NCBI RefSeq assembly: GCF_000255555.1
Contig: NZ_AGRW01000034.1
Span: 1 to 64,000, forward strand
Length of the DNA stretch: 64,000 bases
Direction of reading: 5' to 3'
Source of the DNA: Treponema saccharophilum DSM 2985
Lineage (GTDB): Bacteria > Spirochaetota > Spirochaetia > Treponematales > Treponemataceae
Part shown: in pieces, positions 1 through 7,821 of the stretch
Layout: each line of letters opens with the position of its first letter
Position numbering within the stretch: the first letter of the stretch is position 1
Notes under the pieces: model-generated
What the model was told of the DNA's origin: nothing
What the model saw: the letters and a program-made list of their open reading frames with translations, nothing else
Databases searched by the model: none
Made by a program: the position numbers and the translations under genes

Positions 1-102
1 AAAACGTTGCACTTGATTTGACAATTCAAGCGCGAAAAAGTGTTTTTTCGTAATAACTTGCGCTCTCTGTGAAAACGCTTCTTGTGGCTTCATGGTGCTT
101 GG

Positions 103-131
103 TAGACAAAATTTTTAAAAAAAAATAAGAT
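103..131 (+). promoter_or_regulatory. Candidate promoter of the rhamnose operon
   Basis: TAGACA (103-108) and TAAGAT (126-131) are separated by 17 bp and lie about 50 bp before the first possible start codon. The surrounding DNA is AT-rich. This is the best sigma70-like match in the upstream 190 bases; TTGACA at 18-23 has no matching -10. Confidence 0.45.
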
Positions 132-178
132 AACAACATATTTATTTTGTCCTTGCTAATTCAGAATAAGGACGTTTT

Positions 179-196
179 ATGGATGTGGCTCGATGA
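179..196 (+). CDS. Five-codon leader ORF (MDVAR) overlapping the rfbA start
   Basis: AAGGA at 168-172 is the only good Shine-Dalgarno here and is spaced 6 nt from this ATG, not from the rfbA ATG at 193. The ORF reads Met-Asp-Val-Ala-Arg and its TGA (194-196) overlaps the rfbA ATG in an ATGA arrangement. This would make rfbA translation depend on termination of the leader. Seen directly: the signals and the overlap. Inferred: translation and coupling. Confidence 0.4.
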   Translation: MDVAR

Positions 197-1071
197 AAGG
201 AATAATTCTTGCTGGCGGAAGTGGAACCCGCTTGTATCCTATTACACGGTCTGTTTCAAAGCAGATTCTGCCCCTTTATGATAAGCCGATGGTTTATTAT
301 CCCCTCTCATGTCTCATGCTTGCCGGAATCCGCGAGATTCTTATTATCTCGACTCCCCGCGATATTTCCTTGTTCGAGGAACTTTTCGGCGACGGAGCGT
401 GGCTCGGAATGAAGTTCGAGTACGCGGTGCAGGACAAGCCGAGGGGGCTTGCGGACGCGTTCATCGTCGGCGCTGACTTCATCGGAGACGACGACGTGGC
501 TCTCGTGCTCGGCGACAACATCTTCTACGGGCAGAGCTTCACGCAGACGCTTAAAAATGCAAAAAGACGTATCGAGGAAAAGAAAAGCGATGCCGTCATC
601 TTCGGCTACATGGTGAAAGACCCGACCGCATACGGCGTGGTCGAGTTCGACATGAACGGCAAAGTCCTCGGAATCGAGGAGAAGCCGAAGGAGCCGAAAT
701 CGAACTACGCGGTTCCGGGCCTCTATTTCTACAACAACGAAGTCGTGAAAATCGCGAAGGAAGTGAAGCCGTCCGCCCGCGGGGAAATCGAAATCACGGC
801 CGTGAACAACGCTTACCTTAAAAAAGGGAGCCTCTCGGTCGAACTGCTCGGACGCGGAATGGCATGGCTCGACACGGGAACCTACGACGGTCTTCTTGAG
901 GCGAGCAACTTTATCGCAACGATTCAGAAGAGGCAGGGGTTGTACGTCTCCTGCATCGAGGAAATAGCGTTCAAGAACGGATGGCTCTCAAAGGAGCGGC
1001 TCCTTGAGCTTGCCTCGGGGTACAAGACCGACTACGGAACCTATTTGAAATACATTGCGGAGAGGGGCTGA
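193..1071 (+). CDS. rfbA: Glucose-1-phosphate thymidylyltransferase
   Basis: Makes dTDP-glucose from dTTP and glucose-1-phosphate, the first step of dTDP-L-rhamnose synthesis in the cytoplasm. The 292 residues match the usual family length. The N-terminus carries the nucleotidyltransferase signature [17 protein letters not shown] (residues 8-24), and GDNIFYG near residue 107 is the metal/sugar-phosphate region. The start at 193 gives the canonical MKGIILAGG; no in-frame upstream ATG exists. It heads a tight operon (rfbA-rfbC-rfbB-rfbD). Its own ribosome site is poor; a good one serves a five-codon ORF that overlaps the start codon. Confidence 0.96.
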   Translation: MKGIILAGGSGTRLYPITRSVSKQILPLYDKPMVYYPLSCLMLAGIREILIISTPRDISLFEELFGDGAWLGMKFEYAVQDKPRGLADAFIVGADFIGDDDVALVLGDNIFYGQSFTQTLKNAKRRIEEKKSDAVIFGYMVKDPTAYGVVEFDMNGKVLGIEEKPKEPKSNYAVPGLYFYNNEVVKIAKEVKPSARGEIEITAVNNAYLKKGSLSVELLGRGMAWLDTGTYDGLLEASNFIATIQKRQGLYVSCIEEIAFKNGWLSKERLLELASGYKTDYGTYLKYIAERG

Positions 1072-1074
1072 AAA

Positions 1075-1680
1075 ATGGCTTTTGAATTCAAGAAATGCGT
1101 GTCATCCGACGGAAAGACTTTTGAGGGACTTTACGAGATACAGCCGAAAGTTTTCGGGGATGCGCGCGGATATTTTTTTGAGGTATACAGCGAGAAGGAT
1201 TTTTTCGAGGCGGGATTGAAGATGAAGTTCGTCCAGGACAACCAATCTTCTTCGTCGAAAGGCGTCCTTCGCGGCCTGCATTTCCAGACGAGGCATCCGC
1301 AGGGAAAACTCGTCCGCGCGGTTTCCGGCAGAGTCTTTGACGTGGCGGTCGATTTGAGAAACGGTTCAGATACATTCGGGAAATACTACGGCGTGATTTT
1401 GGACGGCGAAAAGCAGAACCAGTTCTACATCCCTGAAGGGTTCGCCCACGGATTCTACGTTCTTTCAGAGTCGGCGGTGTTCGCCTACAAGTGCACGGAT
1501 TTTTACGACCCGAAAGGCGAAGGCGGACTCATGTGGAACGACCCGACAATCGGAATCGACTGGAAGGGCGTCGCCCCTGAGATAGAGCCTCTTTTGAGCG
1601 AAAAGGACGGAAAACACCCTGCGTTCGACCTGGACGGAAAATATTTTGATTTGAATGGAAAATGGATTGGAGCGCAATGA
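1075..1680 (+). CDS. rfbC: dTDP-4-dehydrorhamnose 3,5-epimerase
   Basis: Third enzyme of dTDP-L-rhamnose synthesis; epimerises C3 and C5 of dTDP-4-keto-6-deoxyglucose. The 201-residue protein has the RmlC cupin hallmarks: VLRGLHFQ with the catalytic histidine near residue 65, and YIPEGFAHGFYVLSE in the second half. It begins 3 nt after the rfbA stop, with GAGAGGGGC as ribosome site. The last codons overlap the start of rfbB by four bases (ATGA). Slightly longer than the usual 180-190 residues, by a short C-terminal extension. Confidence 0.95.
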   Translation: MAFEFKKCVSSDGKTFEGLYEIQPKVFGDARGYFFEVYSEKDFFEAGLKMKFVQDNQSSSSKGVLRGLHFQTRHPQGKLVRAVSGRVFDVAVDLRNGSDTFGKYYGVILDGEKQNQFYIPEGFAHGFYVLSESAVFAYKCTDFYDPKGEGGLMWNDPTIGIDWKGVAPEIEPLLSEKDGKHPAFDLDGKYFDLNGKWIGAQ

Positions 1681-2819
1681 TGTCTAGAAAACTGAAAAAC
1701 ATACTCGTTACCGGCGGAGCGGGGTTCATCGGCTCCAATTTCATCAACTATCTCTTCGGGCTGAGCGCGACCGGCTCGAAGGAATTCATGGACTCTGGCT
1801 TCGAGGGCAGAATCGTCAACGTCGACTGTCTCACCTACGCCGGAAACCTTGAGAACCTTGCCATGGTCGAGGAGAAATTCGGAAAAGGCGTGCTAGAGGG
1901 GGAGCGGAGATATTTCTTCGAAAAAGTGGACATCTGCGACCGTGCGGAAATCGAGCGGATTTTCAGGCAGTACGACATCGACACCGTAATCCACTTCGCG
2001 GCCGAGAGCCATGTCGACCGCTCTATTCTGGGGCCGGAGGCTTTCATCAGGACGAACGTCATGGGAACCTTCACGCTCCTTGACGTCGCCCGCAATTACT
2101 GGGGCTGCTCGCTCGGCAATCAGCGCGACGACGTCCTCTTCCACCACATCTCGACCGACGAGGTTTACGGCTCCCTGGGCGAGACAGGCTACTTCACGGA
2201 GACGACACCCTACGACCCGCGCTCGCCTTACTCATCAAGCAAGGCAAGCTCAGACCACATCGTGATGGCGTACTACCACACTTATGGTCTTCCAATTACT
2301 CTCTCAAACTGCACGAACAACTACGGGCCTTATCAGTTCCCGGAAAAACTTTTGCCTCTCATGATTTCTAACATCCGTGACGGAAAGAATCTTCCTGTTT
2401 ACGGCGAGGGAAAGAACATCCGCGACTGGATTTACGTGGAGGACCACAACCGCGCAGTCTGGCAGATTGTGAACTCAGGCAGAGCCGGCGAGAAGTACAA
2501 CATCGGCGGCGAGAACGAATGGCAGAACATAAAACTTCTCCACAAGGTAATCGAGCTTGCTTCGCCGAAAGTCGGGAGAACTGCGGATGAAGTTGAGAAG
2601 ACAATCGTCCACGTAAAGGACCGTCCCGGCCACGATGCGCGCTACGCAATCGACTGCTCAAAAATAAAAAAGGAACTCGGCTGGGAGCGCAGGATGACCT
2701 TCGAGCAGGGCTTACAGCTCACTGTCAATTGGTATTTGGAGCACCAGGAATGGGTGGACCACATCCTCTCCGGCGAATACAAGAACTGGATCAGCGCGAA
2801 TTACGGTGACAGAAAATAA
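1677..2819 (+). CDS. rfbB: dTDP-glucose 4,6-dehydratase
   Basis: Second enzyme of the pathway; an NAD-dependent extended SDR. Visible motifs are the Rossmann GGAGFIGSNF near the N-terminus, ISTDEVYGS, and the SPYSSSKAS catalytic Tyr-x3-Lys. The reading frame is open from 1662, but the ATG at 1677 overlaps the rfbC stop as ATGA and has GGAG at 1667-1670, so it is preferred; the ATG at 1680 is also possible. About 380 residues, a little longer than usual because of an insertion after the first strand (around residues 20-35). The stop overlaps the rfbD start (TAATG). Confidence 0.95.
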   Translation: MMSRKLKNILVTGGAGFIGSNFINYLFGLSATGSKEFMDSGFEGRIVNVDCLTYAGNLENLAMVEEKFGKGVLEGERRYFFEKVDICDRAEIERIFRQYDIDTVIHFAAESHVDRSILGPEAFIRTNVMGTFTLLDVARNYWGCSLGNQRDDVLFHHISTDEVYGSLGETGYFTETTPYDPRSPYSSSKASSDHIVMAYYHTYGLPITLSNCTNNYGPYQFPEKLLPLMISNIRDGKNLPVYGEGKNIRDWIYVEDHNRAVWQIVNSGRAGEKYNIGGENEWQNIKLLHKVIELASPKVGRTADEVEKTIVHVKDRPGHDARYAIDCSKIKKELGWERRMTFEQGLQLTVNWYLEHQEWVDHILSGEYKNWISANYGDRK

Positions 2820-3715
2820 TGGTTTGGATTATCGGAAACAAGGGAATGCTCGGCACGCAGGTCTGCCGCACCCTTTCAGAGAACAAAATTGACTTTCTTG
2901 GCACCGACAGCGACGTGTCTATCCTCGATTATACGGCACTTGAAGGATTTGCCGCTGGCAAGAAAATCTCTTTCATCGTGAACTGCGCGGCCTACACAGC
3001 AGTGGACAAGGCCGAAAGCGAAACTGAAAAGGCGCGCGCCCTGAATGCGGACGGTCCTCGGAACATCGCGCGTCTTGCAAAGAAACTCGGCGTTCCGTTC
3101 ATTCATATCTCGACTGACTATGTTTTTGACGGCACGGCATCTTCCCCGATCAGCGAGGACGCCCCGATTAAGCCGATTGGCGTTTACGGCGAGACAAAGG
3201 CCGAGGGCGAGAAGGCAATCTCCGAGGAAACGGACGACTTCTACATCCTCCGCACTGCATGGCTCTACGGTTGGAGCGGAAAGAACTTCGTCTATACGAT
3301 GATTCGGGCGATGAACAGTCACGATTCTGTAAAAGTCGTGAACGACCAGAAGGGCACCCCGACTAACTGCGTCACGCTCGCAAATGTGATTCTGAGAATC
3401 ATCGGAAAGAGGGCAGAGGGCGAGAGCGTTCAGAACGGAATCTACCATGTGACCGACTTGGGCGAAATCACCTGGTTCGACTTTGCCAAGGAGATTTTCG
3501 CTCAAGGCGTGGAACGCGGGCTTGTCACGAACAGGGGCTGCGCCGTGAATCCATGCGCGACGGAAGAATACCCAACACCGGCAAAACGGCCGGCGTATTC
3601 CGTGCTGGACAAGACGAAGGTTCAGCGGACGCTGGGGATTACTCTTCCTGACTGGAAGGATTCGCTCGCTGAGTTTTTGCGTTCTGAATCCTTCGACAAT
3701 GAGCGCATACGGTAA
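2819..3715 (+). CDS. rfbD: dTDP-4-dehydrorhamnose reductase
   Basis: Last step of dTDP-L-rhamnose synthesis, the NAD(P)H-dependent reduction of the 4-keto group. The 298-residue SDR shows GNKGMLGTQV for cofactor binding, ISTDYVFDG, and VYGETKAEGE with the catalytic Tyr-x3-Lys. The ATG shares a base with the rfbB stop, so translation is coupled. It closes the operon; three small hairpins follow in the next 145 bases. The product, dTDP-rhamnose, is a likely donor for the glycosyltransferases of the downstream cluster. Confidence 0.95.
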   Translation: MVWIIGNKGMLGTQVCRTLSENKIDFLGTDSDVSILDYTALEGFAAGKKISFIVNCAAYTAVDKAESETEKARALNADGPRNIARLAKKLGVPFIHISTDYVFDGTASSPISEDAPIKPIGVYGETKAEGEKAISEETDDFYILRTAWLYGWSGKNFVYTMIRAMNSHDSVKVVNDQKGTPTNCVTLANVILRIIGKRAEGESVQNGIYHVTDLGEITWFDFAKEIFAQGVERGLVTNRGCAVNPCATEEYPTPAKRPAYSVLDKTKVQRTLGITLPDWKDSLAEFLRSESFDNERIR

Positions 3716-3860
3716 CATTGCTTTGTTTCGAGGCAATGCTTCGCCAAAAAATCTGTGATGAAAGCAGTGCGAGAATTTTCTGTCAGGAAAATTCCGTAAT
3801 TAATATGCGGGTTTTGCGTTGCAAAACTTGTTGAATAAAGACGTAGCAGCGTCTTTGTTC
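3716..3860. repeat. Three consecutive hairpins after rfbD
   Basis: Inverted repeats are CATTGC 3716-3721 / GCAATG 3733-3738, GTTTTGC 3811-3817 / GCAAAAC 3821-3827, and an 11-bp stem 3833-3843 / 3850-3860 (GAATAAAGACG against CGTCTTTGTTC, one G-T pair). None has a good T-tract. They may end or stabilise the rfb transcript. No gene is seen here. Confidence 0.5.
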
Positions 3861-3913
3861 AGGTTCTTTGACATTTCTATCTATAAGTTTGAGTAAAGTA
3901 AAAGCGACAAGCT

Positions 3914-3954
3914 TTGAATTTTATATACTCTAGAGTATAATACTTTGGAGTATA
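3914..3954 (+). promoter_or_regulatory. Promoter overlapped by tandem palindromic operator
   Basis: TTGAAT (3914-3919), 16 bp, TATAAT (3936-3941) forms a likely promoter. Over it lie a perfect 16-bp palindrome TATACTCTAGAGTATA (3924-3939) and, immediately after, a second near copy ATACTTTGGAGTATA (3940-3954). The pair sits 18 bp before the ATPase start codon, as expected for a repressor site that blocks this promoter. Confidence 0.6.
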
Positions 3955-3971
3955 TAATTTTGGAGGCGGCT

Positions 3972-5375
3972 ATGTTTTTAGGTCGTAAAGAAGAACTTTC
4001 AATAATGGAAGATTTATATAAATCAGCCAGGTTCGAATTCCTCGTGTTGTACGGGCGTAGGAGAATCGGAAAGACTTCGTTGTTGCAAGAATTTTCCCGC
4101 AGCCACAAAACATTGATGTATTCGGCTCAGGAAAAAAACGACGCGCTGAATCTTCTTGATTTTTCAAAATCAGTGCAGAACTATTTTGACGGAAGTTTCT
4201 TCGGTGAATTCCCTGATTGGGAAGTTGCGTTCGACTACATAACGAAAAAGACATCGGAAAACGAAAAACTTGTGCTGATTGTGGACGAGTTCCCGTTCAT
4301 CGCACAGGAAAATCCTTCAATAAAAAGCATAATACAGCACACAATCGACAGAAACTGGAAAAACAAAAACATATTCCTGATTCTCTGCGGTTCTAGCGTA
4401 AGCTTTATGGAAGACGAAGTGCTTGCCCACAAAAGCCCGCTTTTCGGGCGTTCGACGGCGCACATTGAGCTGAAATCTTTTGATTATCTTGAAAGCGCGG
4501 GATTTTTTCCAAAATATTCTGATGCTGACAAGCTGATTTCCTACAGCATTTTGGGCGGCATTCCTTGCTACCTGGAAGCATTTGACCCGGAAAAATCCGT
4601 AAAGGAAAATGTCGCGACTCGTATTTTAAAGGAAGGAAGTTTTCTGAAAGACGAGCCGAGTTTTCTGTTGCGGCAAGAACTCCGGGAGACCGCCGTTTAC
4701 AACAGCATTCTGGAAGCAATTGCAGGCGGAGCGACAAGGATAAATGACATTGCGTCAAAAATCCATGAAGAAAGCCAAAAATGCTCTAAATATTTAAAGA
4801 CGCTGCAAACAATCCGACTCGTAAAAAAATCGGTTCCGTGCGGAGACGAGGAAAACTCTCGGAAAACAATTTACAGAATCTCGGACAACTATTTTCTGTT
4901 CTGGTATCACTTTCTTTTTGAACGAAAAAGCTATTACGAGATTCTTGGCGCAAAAAACGCCGCCGAGGAAATTTTCATGCCGGAAAACCTGAACCAGCAT
5001 TTGGGTCGTATTTTTGAAGGAATATGCCTTGAATACATGCTCAGGCTCGCAAAGAAAATGAGGCTTCCGTTTATTCCTGAAAATTACGGAAAATGGTGGG
5101 GCAACAATCCCGAACGAAAAATGCAGGATGATATTGATGTTCTCATGATGGACAGAAGACACGAGCAAATCATAATCGGCGAATGCAAATTCAAGAACGA
5201 GGAATTCGACAAGGCCGATTTTGAGACGATGCTTTCAAGAAAATCAATTTTTCCGCATGCGGCCATCACCTTTTTCTATGCGTTCAGCAAGAGCGGCTTT
5301 ACAAAATGGGTGCAGGAAAATGCGGACGCAAACAATGTGAAGCTCGTGACAATCGGCGATATGTTTTTGAAATAA
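3972..5375 (+). CDS. AAA-type ATPase with C-terminal DUF234 nuclease-like domain
   Basis: The start at 3972 has GGAGG at 3962-3966; the frame is open from 3945 but that TTG lies inside the operator. About 467 residues. The N-terminal half is an archaeal-type ATPase: MFLGRKEEL, Walker A GRRRIGKTS, Walker B LVLIVDEFPF, and a sensor LILCGSS. A winged-helix-like middle follows (TRINDIASKI...). The C-terminal part has DDIDVLMMD...IIIGECKF, which resembles the PD-(D/E)xK core of DUF234. Families of this type are common in Treponema, Thermotoga and archaea; the biological role is not established. It stands alone between the rfb operon and the glycan cluster, with its own operator and terminator. Confidence 0.85.
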   Translation: MFLGRKEELSIMEDLYKSARFEFLVLYGRRRIGKTSLLQEFSRSHKTLMYSAQEKNDALNLLDFSKSVQNYFDGSFFGEFPDWEVAFDYITKKTSENEKLVLIVDEFPFIAQENPSIKSIIQHTIDRNWKNKNIFLILCGSSVSFMEDEVLAHKSPLFGRSTAHIELKSFDYLESAGFFPKYSDADKLISYSILGGIPCYLEAFDPEKSVKENVATRILKEGSFLKDEPSFLLRQELRETAVYNSILEAIAGGATRINDIASKIHEESQKCSKYLKTLQTIRLVKKSVPCGDEENSRKTIYRISDNYFLFWYHFLFERKSYYEILGAKNAAEEIFMPENLNQHLGRIFEGICLEYMLRLAKKMRLPFIPENYGKWWGNNPERKMQDDIDVLMMDRRHEQIIIGECKFKNEEFDKADFETMLSRKSIFPHAAITFFYAFSKSGFTKWVQENADANNVKLVTIGDMFLK

Positions 5376-5407
5376 ATATAAGCAACCGACAGAACAAAAC
5401 GACATGC

Positions 5408-5485
5408 AAAAACTCCTTGAACTTATGGACAGAGATGTCAGAAAAAATGCACTGCATTTTTTCTAGGTTTGAGGAGTTTTTTTTT
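5408..5485 (+). terminator. Intrinsic terminator after the ATPase gene
   Basis: AAAAACTCCT (5408-5417) pairs perfectly with AGGAGTTTTT (5472-5481), followed by more T. Inside lies a second AT-rich hairpin, AAAAAATGCA 5442-5451 / TGCATTTTTT 5453-5462. It separates the ATPase from the glycan cluster. Confidence 0.55.
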
Positions 5486-5515
5486 ATCTTGATTTATGCA
5501 GTGCAGGAGAGCTGA

Positions 5516-6238
5516 ATGAAAGTGTTGCTTATAATTCCGTCATACAATGAAGAAAAGAACGTAAGGCATGTGTATGAATCCATATGTTCTTTCAATATGA
5601 CATCAGGACAAAAATATTCGTATGTGTTCATAAATGATGGCTCGAAAGATAATACGGAGTGTGAACTGAAAATCTATGCGGCAAATCATATAACGCTTGT
5701 GCAAAATCTTGGCATTGGAGGGGCTGTGCAGACTGGATATAAATACGCATATGAGAATGGATATGATATTGCAATTCAGATGGATGGCGACGGCCAGCAC
5801 GATATAAATTGCGTGAAAAATATCATTGAACCGATTGTGAACAATCAGGCGGATTTGGTAATAGGCTCTAGATTTGTTGAAAAAGCGTCGAGTGAATTTC
5901 AGTCATCGTTTTTGCGCAGGCTTGGCATAAAAATGATTTCATTGGCGATAAAGTTGAAGACGGGAAAGCGAATTTACGATACAACGTCTGGATTTCGCGC
6001 GGTCAATAGAAAATTGATAGAGGAATTTGCAACCGACTATCCTACGGAATATCCAGAACCGATTTCGTCAACTTTTGCATTGCTGAGCGGATATAAGATA
6101 TGCGAAGTTCCTGTCGCTATGCATGAACGAGTGTCAGGCGTGTCCTCAATTCGAGCGTGGAAAAATGTGTATTACATGATCAATGTAGTTCTTTCGATAT
6201 TACTTTTGCGTGGAAAAAAGAGGATGCCACATGATTAG
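5516..6238 (+). CDS. GT2 glycosyltransferase, DPM1-like
   Basis: A 240-residue family 2 enzyme of the dolichol-phosphate-mannose-synthase type, expected to load a sugar onto undecaprenyl phosphate at the inner membrane face. It shows LLIIPSYNEEKN at the N-terminus, VFINDGSKDNT, the metal-binding QMDGDGQHD, and DTTSGFRAVNR. There is no C-terminal membrane anchor; the next gene, a DUF2304 membrane protein overlapping by 8 bases, is a common partner of such enzymes and probably supplies the anchor. GGAGAG precedes the ATG. It opens the plus-strand glycan cluster. Confidence 0.9.
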   Translation: MKVLLIIPSYNEEKNVRHVYESICSFNMTSGQKYSYVFINDGSKDNTECELKIYAANHITLVQNLGIGGAVQTGYKYAYENGYDIAIQMDGDGQHDINCVKNIIEPIVNNQADLVIGSRFVEKASSEFQSSFLRRLGIKMISLAIKLKTGKRIYDTTSGFRAVNRKLIEEFATDYPTEYPEPISSTFALLSGYKICEVPVAMHERVSGVSSIRAWKNVYYMINVVLSILLLRGKKRMPHD

Positions 6239-6581
6239 TATCAATCTTAGAATATTGCTCATAATAGTTTCTGTAATCATTTCGGTTATTTCGCTTAAAT
6301 TGATTCGAAAAGGAAGTTTGTCGGTAAAATATGCGCTTTTTTGGCTTTCAGCCGCGCTCATATTGTTGCTGGTTGGGCTGATTCCAAATCAAATAGGTCT
6401 GCTTACGAAATTTGTGGGTTTTGAAGCGACATCCAACTTTGTTACAGGTGTTTTGCTACTCATTCTGCTTGCTATTTGTCTCATGCTCACGTTGGTTGTT
6501 TCCAAACTGCGAAAATCGATAACCCTGCTGGTGCAGGAACTTTCGATGCTCAAGAAGGTTGTGGATGATGAAAAAAAATGA
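6231..6581 (+). CDS. DUF2304 family membrane protein
   Basis: About 116 residues with three predicted membrane helices (roughly residues 3-20, 33-52, 70-92) and a charged C-terminal tail with coiled-coil character (VSKLRKSITLLVQELSML). The ATG at 6231 has AGAGG just upstream; the frame is open from 6210 without a ribosome site. It overlaps the preceding GT2 gene and is overlapped by the flippase. DUF2304 proteins are regularly encoded beside DPM1-like GT2 genes; membrane tethering of the enzyme is inferred, not shown. Confidence 0.82.
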   Translation: MISINLRILLIIVSVIISVISLKLIRKGSLSVKYALFWLSAALILLLVGLIPNQIGLLTKFVGFEATSNFVTGVLLLILLAICLMLTLVVSKLRKSITLLVQELSMLKKVVDDEKK

Positions 6582-7821
6582 AGAACGCATCGCCAACGGA
6601 TTTGTATGGAACATCTTGGGCTTGACATTCAACAACTTCAATTCTCTTTTTTTTCTGGTGATTGTAAAGCGAATAAACGGCATTGAAGTTGCTGGCGTTT
6701 TTGCCTACGGCTATGCTGTCGCATGTTTTTTGTATGTTTTCTCACTGTTCTATAATCGTGCCTTTCAGATTTCAAACGAGCACATTTCGGACAAGGCTTA
6801 TGTTTTTTCCAGACTTGTTTTTTGCGGATTGTCTTTTGTGCTGAGTTGTTTTGTTGCCCTGTTTTCATCACAAACGCTTTTTAAATTTTTGACCATAGTC
6901 GGTTTGTGCCTTTTTAGAAATCTTGAAGCGGCCAGCGATGTTTTTCAAGGAATTGCCCATAAGAACAACCGCCTTGACTACGCCGGAAAGTCTTTATTCG
7001 TGAAGTCGTTTTTGGGGCTTGTCATTTTTTGGCTGGTGGACTATCTGACAAAACGTGCAGAACTTGCAGTCTGCGCACTTGCCACTTTAAATTTCTTCGG
7101 TCTTATCTTTGATTGGTTGTATGTAAAAACGCATTTTGTTTTAAATCAGGGGAGTAAGAAAGATATAGCACTTATACTAAAATCTGCAACTCCCATTTTG
7201 ATTTTTTCCGCCCTCGGCATGCTTCTTTTGAATATGCAAAAATATCTCATTGGATTGTTTCATGAGGATAGTTTTGGAACCATTTTCAATATACTTGTGA
7301 TGCCTGCAACTATAATGAGTCTTTGTAGTCAGTATCTCATAAATCCTTTCATGAATATCATGGCAAAGGCTTTGAATGAATGTAATCATCGGGCGTTTTT
7401 TAAGATTGTCATGAATCTTTCTATCGCCCTCATTTTGATTGGTCTTTTTGTCTGCTTTGCTGCAAAGATTTTTGGAATAAGGCTCATGGAAATTGTTTAT
7501 GACATGAGCCTTGTTGGTTATGCATATCTTATTTTGCTGGTGATTTTTTCTTCAAGTTTCTATGCGCTTGTGCAGTTGTTCTCTTCTGCGCTTACTGTAA
7601 TGGGAAAGAATTTCATGCAGCCGTTTTTGTATGCGGTTTCTGCGGTTGCAGGCGGAGCGTTGTCCGTGCTTTTCATGAAAAGAGACGTTGTTGCTGGGGC
7701 TTTATACGGATATGCAATAAGCATGCTTGTGCTTTTTGTGCTGTATATGTTCGTTTTTTTTGTTCAGGTTCGTAGAATTCAGGGGGAAAAAAGTGAAATC
7801 AAAACTTTCCACAACTTGTGA
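6565..7821 (+). CDS. Polysaccharide flippase (Wzx-like, MATE/MOP superfamily)
   Basis: About 418 residues, nearly all hydrophobic, in 12 or so membrane helices; the N-terminus GFVWNILGLTFNNFNSLFFLVIVKR is typical of O-antigen translocases. The ATG at 6565 has AAGAAGG at 6552-6558 (6 nt spacing). It overlaps the DUF2304 gene by 17 bases and is overlapped by the next gene. The expected role is to flip lipid-linked oligosaccharide across the inner membrane. No clear oligosaccharide polymerase was recognised nearby, although one of the two large membrane proteins might serve. Confidence 0.8.
   Translation: MMKKNEERIANGFVWNILGLTFNNFNSLFFLVIVKRINGIEVAGVFAYGYAVACFLYVFSLFYNRAFQISNEHISDKAYVFSRLVFCGLSFVLSCFVALFSSQTLFKFLTIVGLCLFRNLEAASDVFQGIAHKNNRLDYAGKSLFVKSFLGLVIFWLVDYLTKRAELAVCALATLNFFGLIFDWLYVKTHFVLNQGSKKDIALILKSATPILIFSALGMLLLNMQKYLIGLFHEDSFGTIFNILVMPATIMSLCSQYLINPFMNIMAKALNECNHRAFFKIVMNLSIALILIGLFVCFAAKIFGIRLMEIVYDMSLVGYAYLILLVIFSSSFYALVQLFSSALTVMGKNFMQPFLYAVSAVAGGALSVLFMKRDVVAGALYGYAISMLVLFVLYMFVFFVQVRRIQGEKSEIKTFHNL

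Noticed and set aside
5306-5515. Plus frame between the ATPase and the first glycosyltransferase
   Set aside because: Overlaps the ATPase end in another frame and crosses the terminator.
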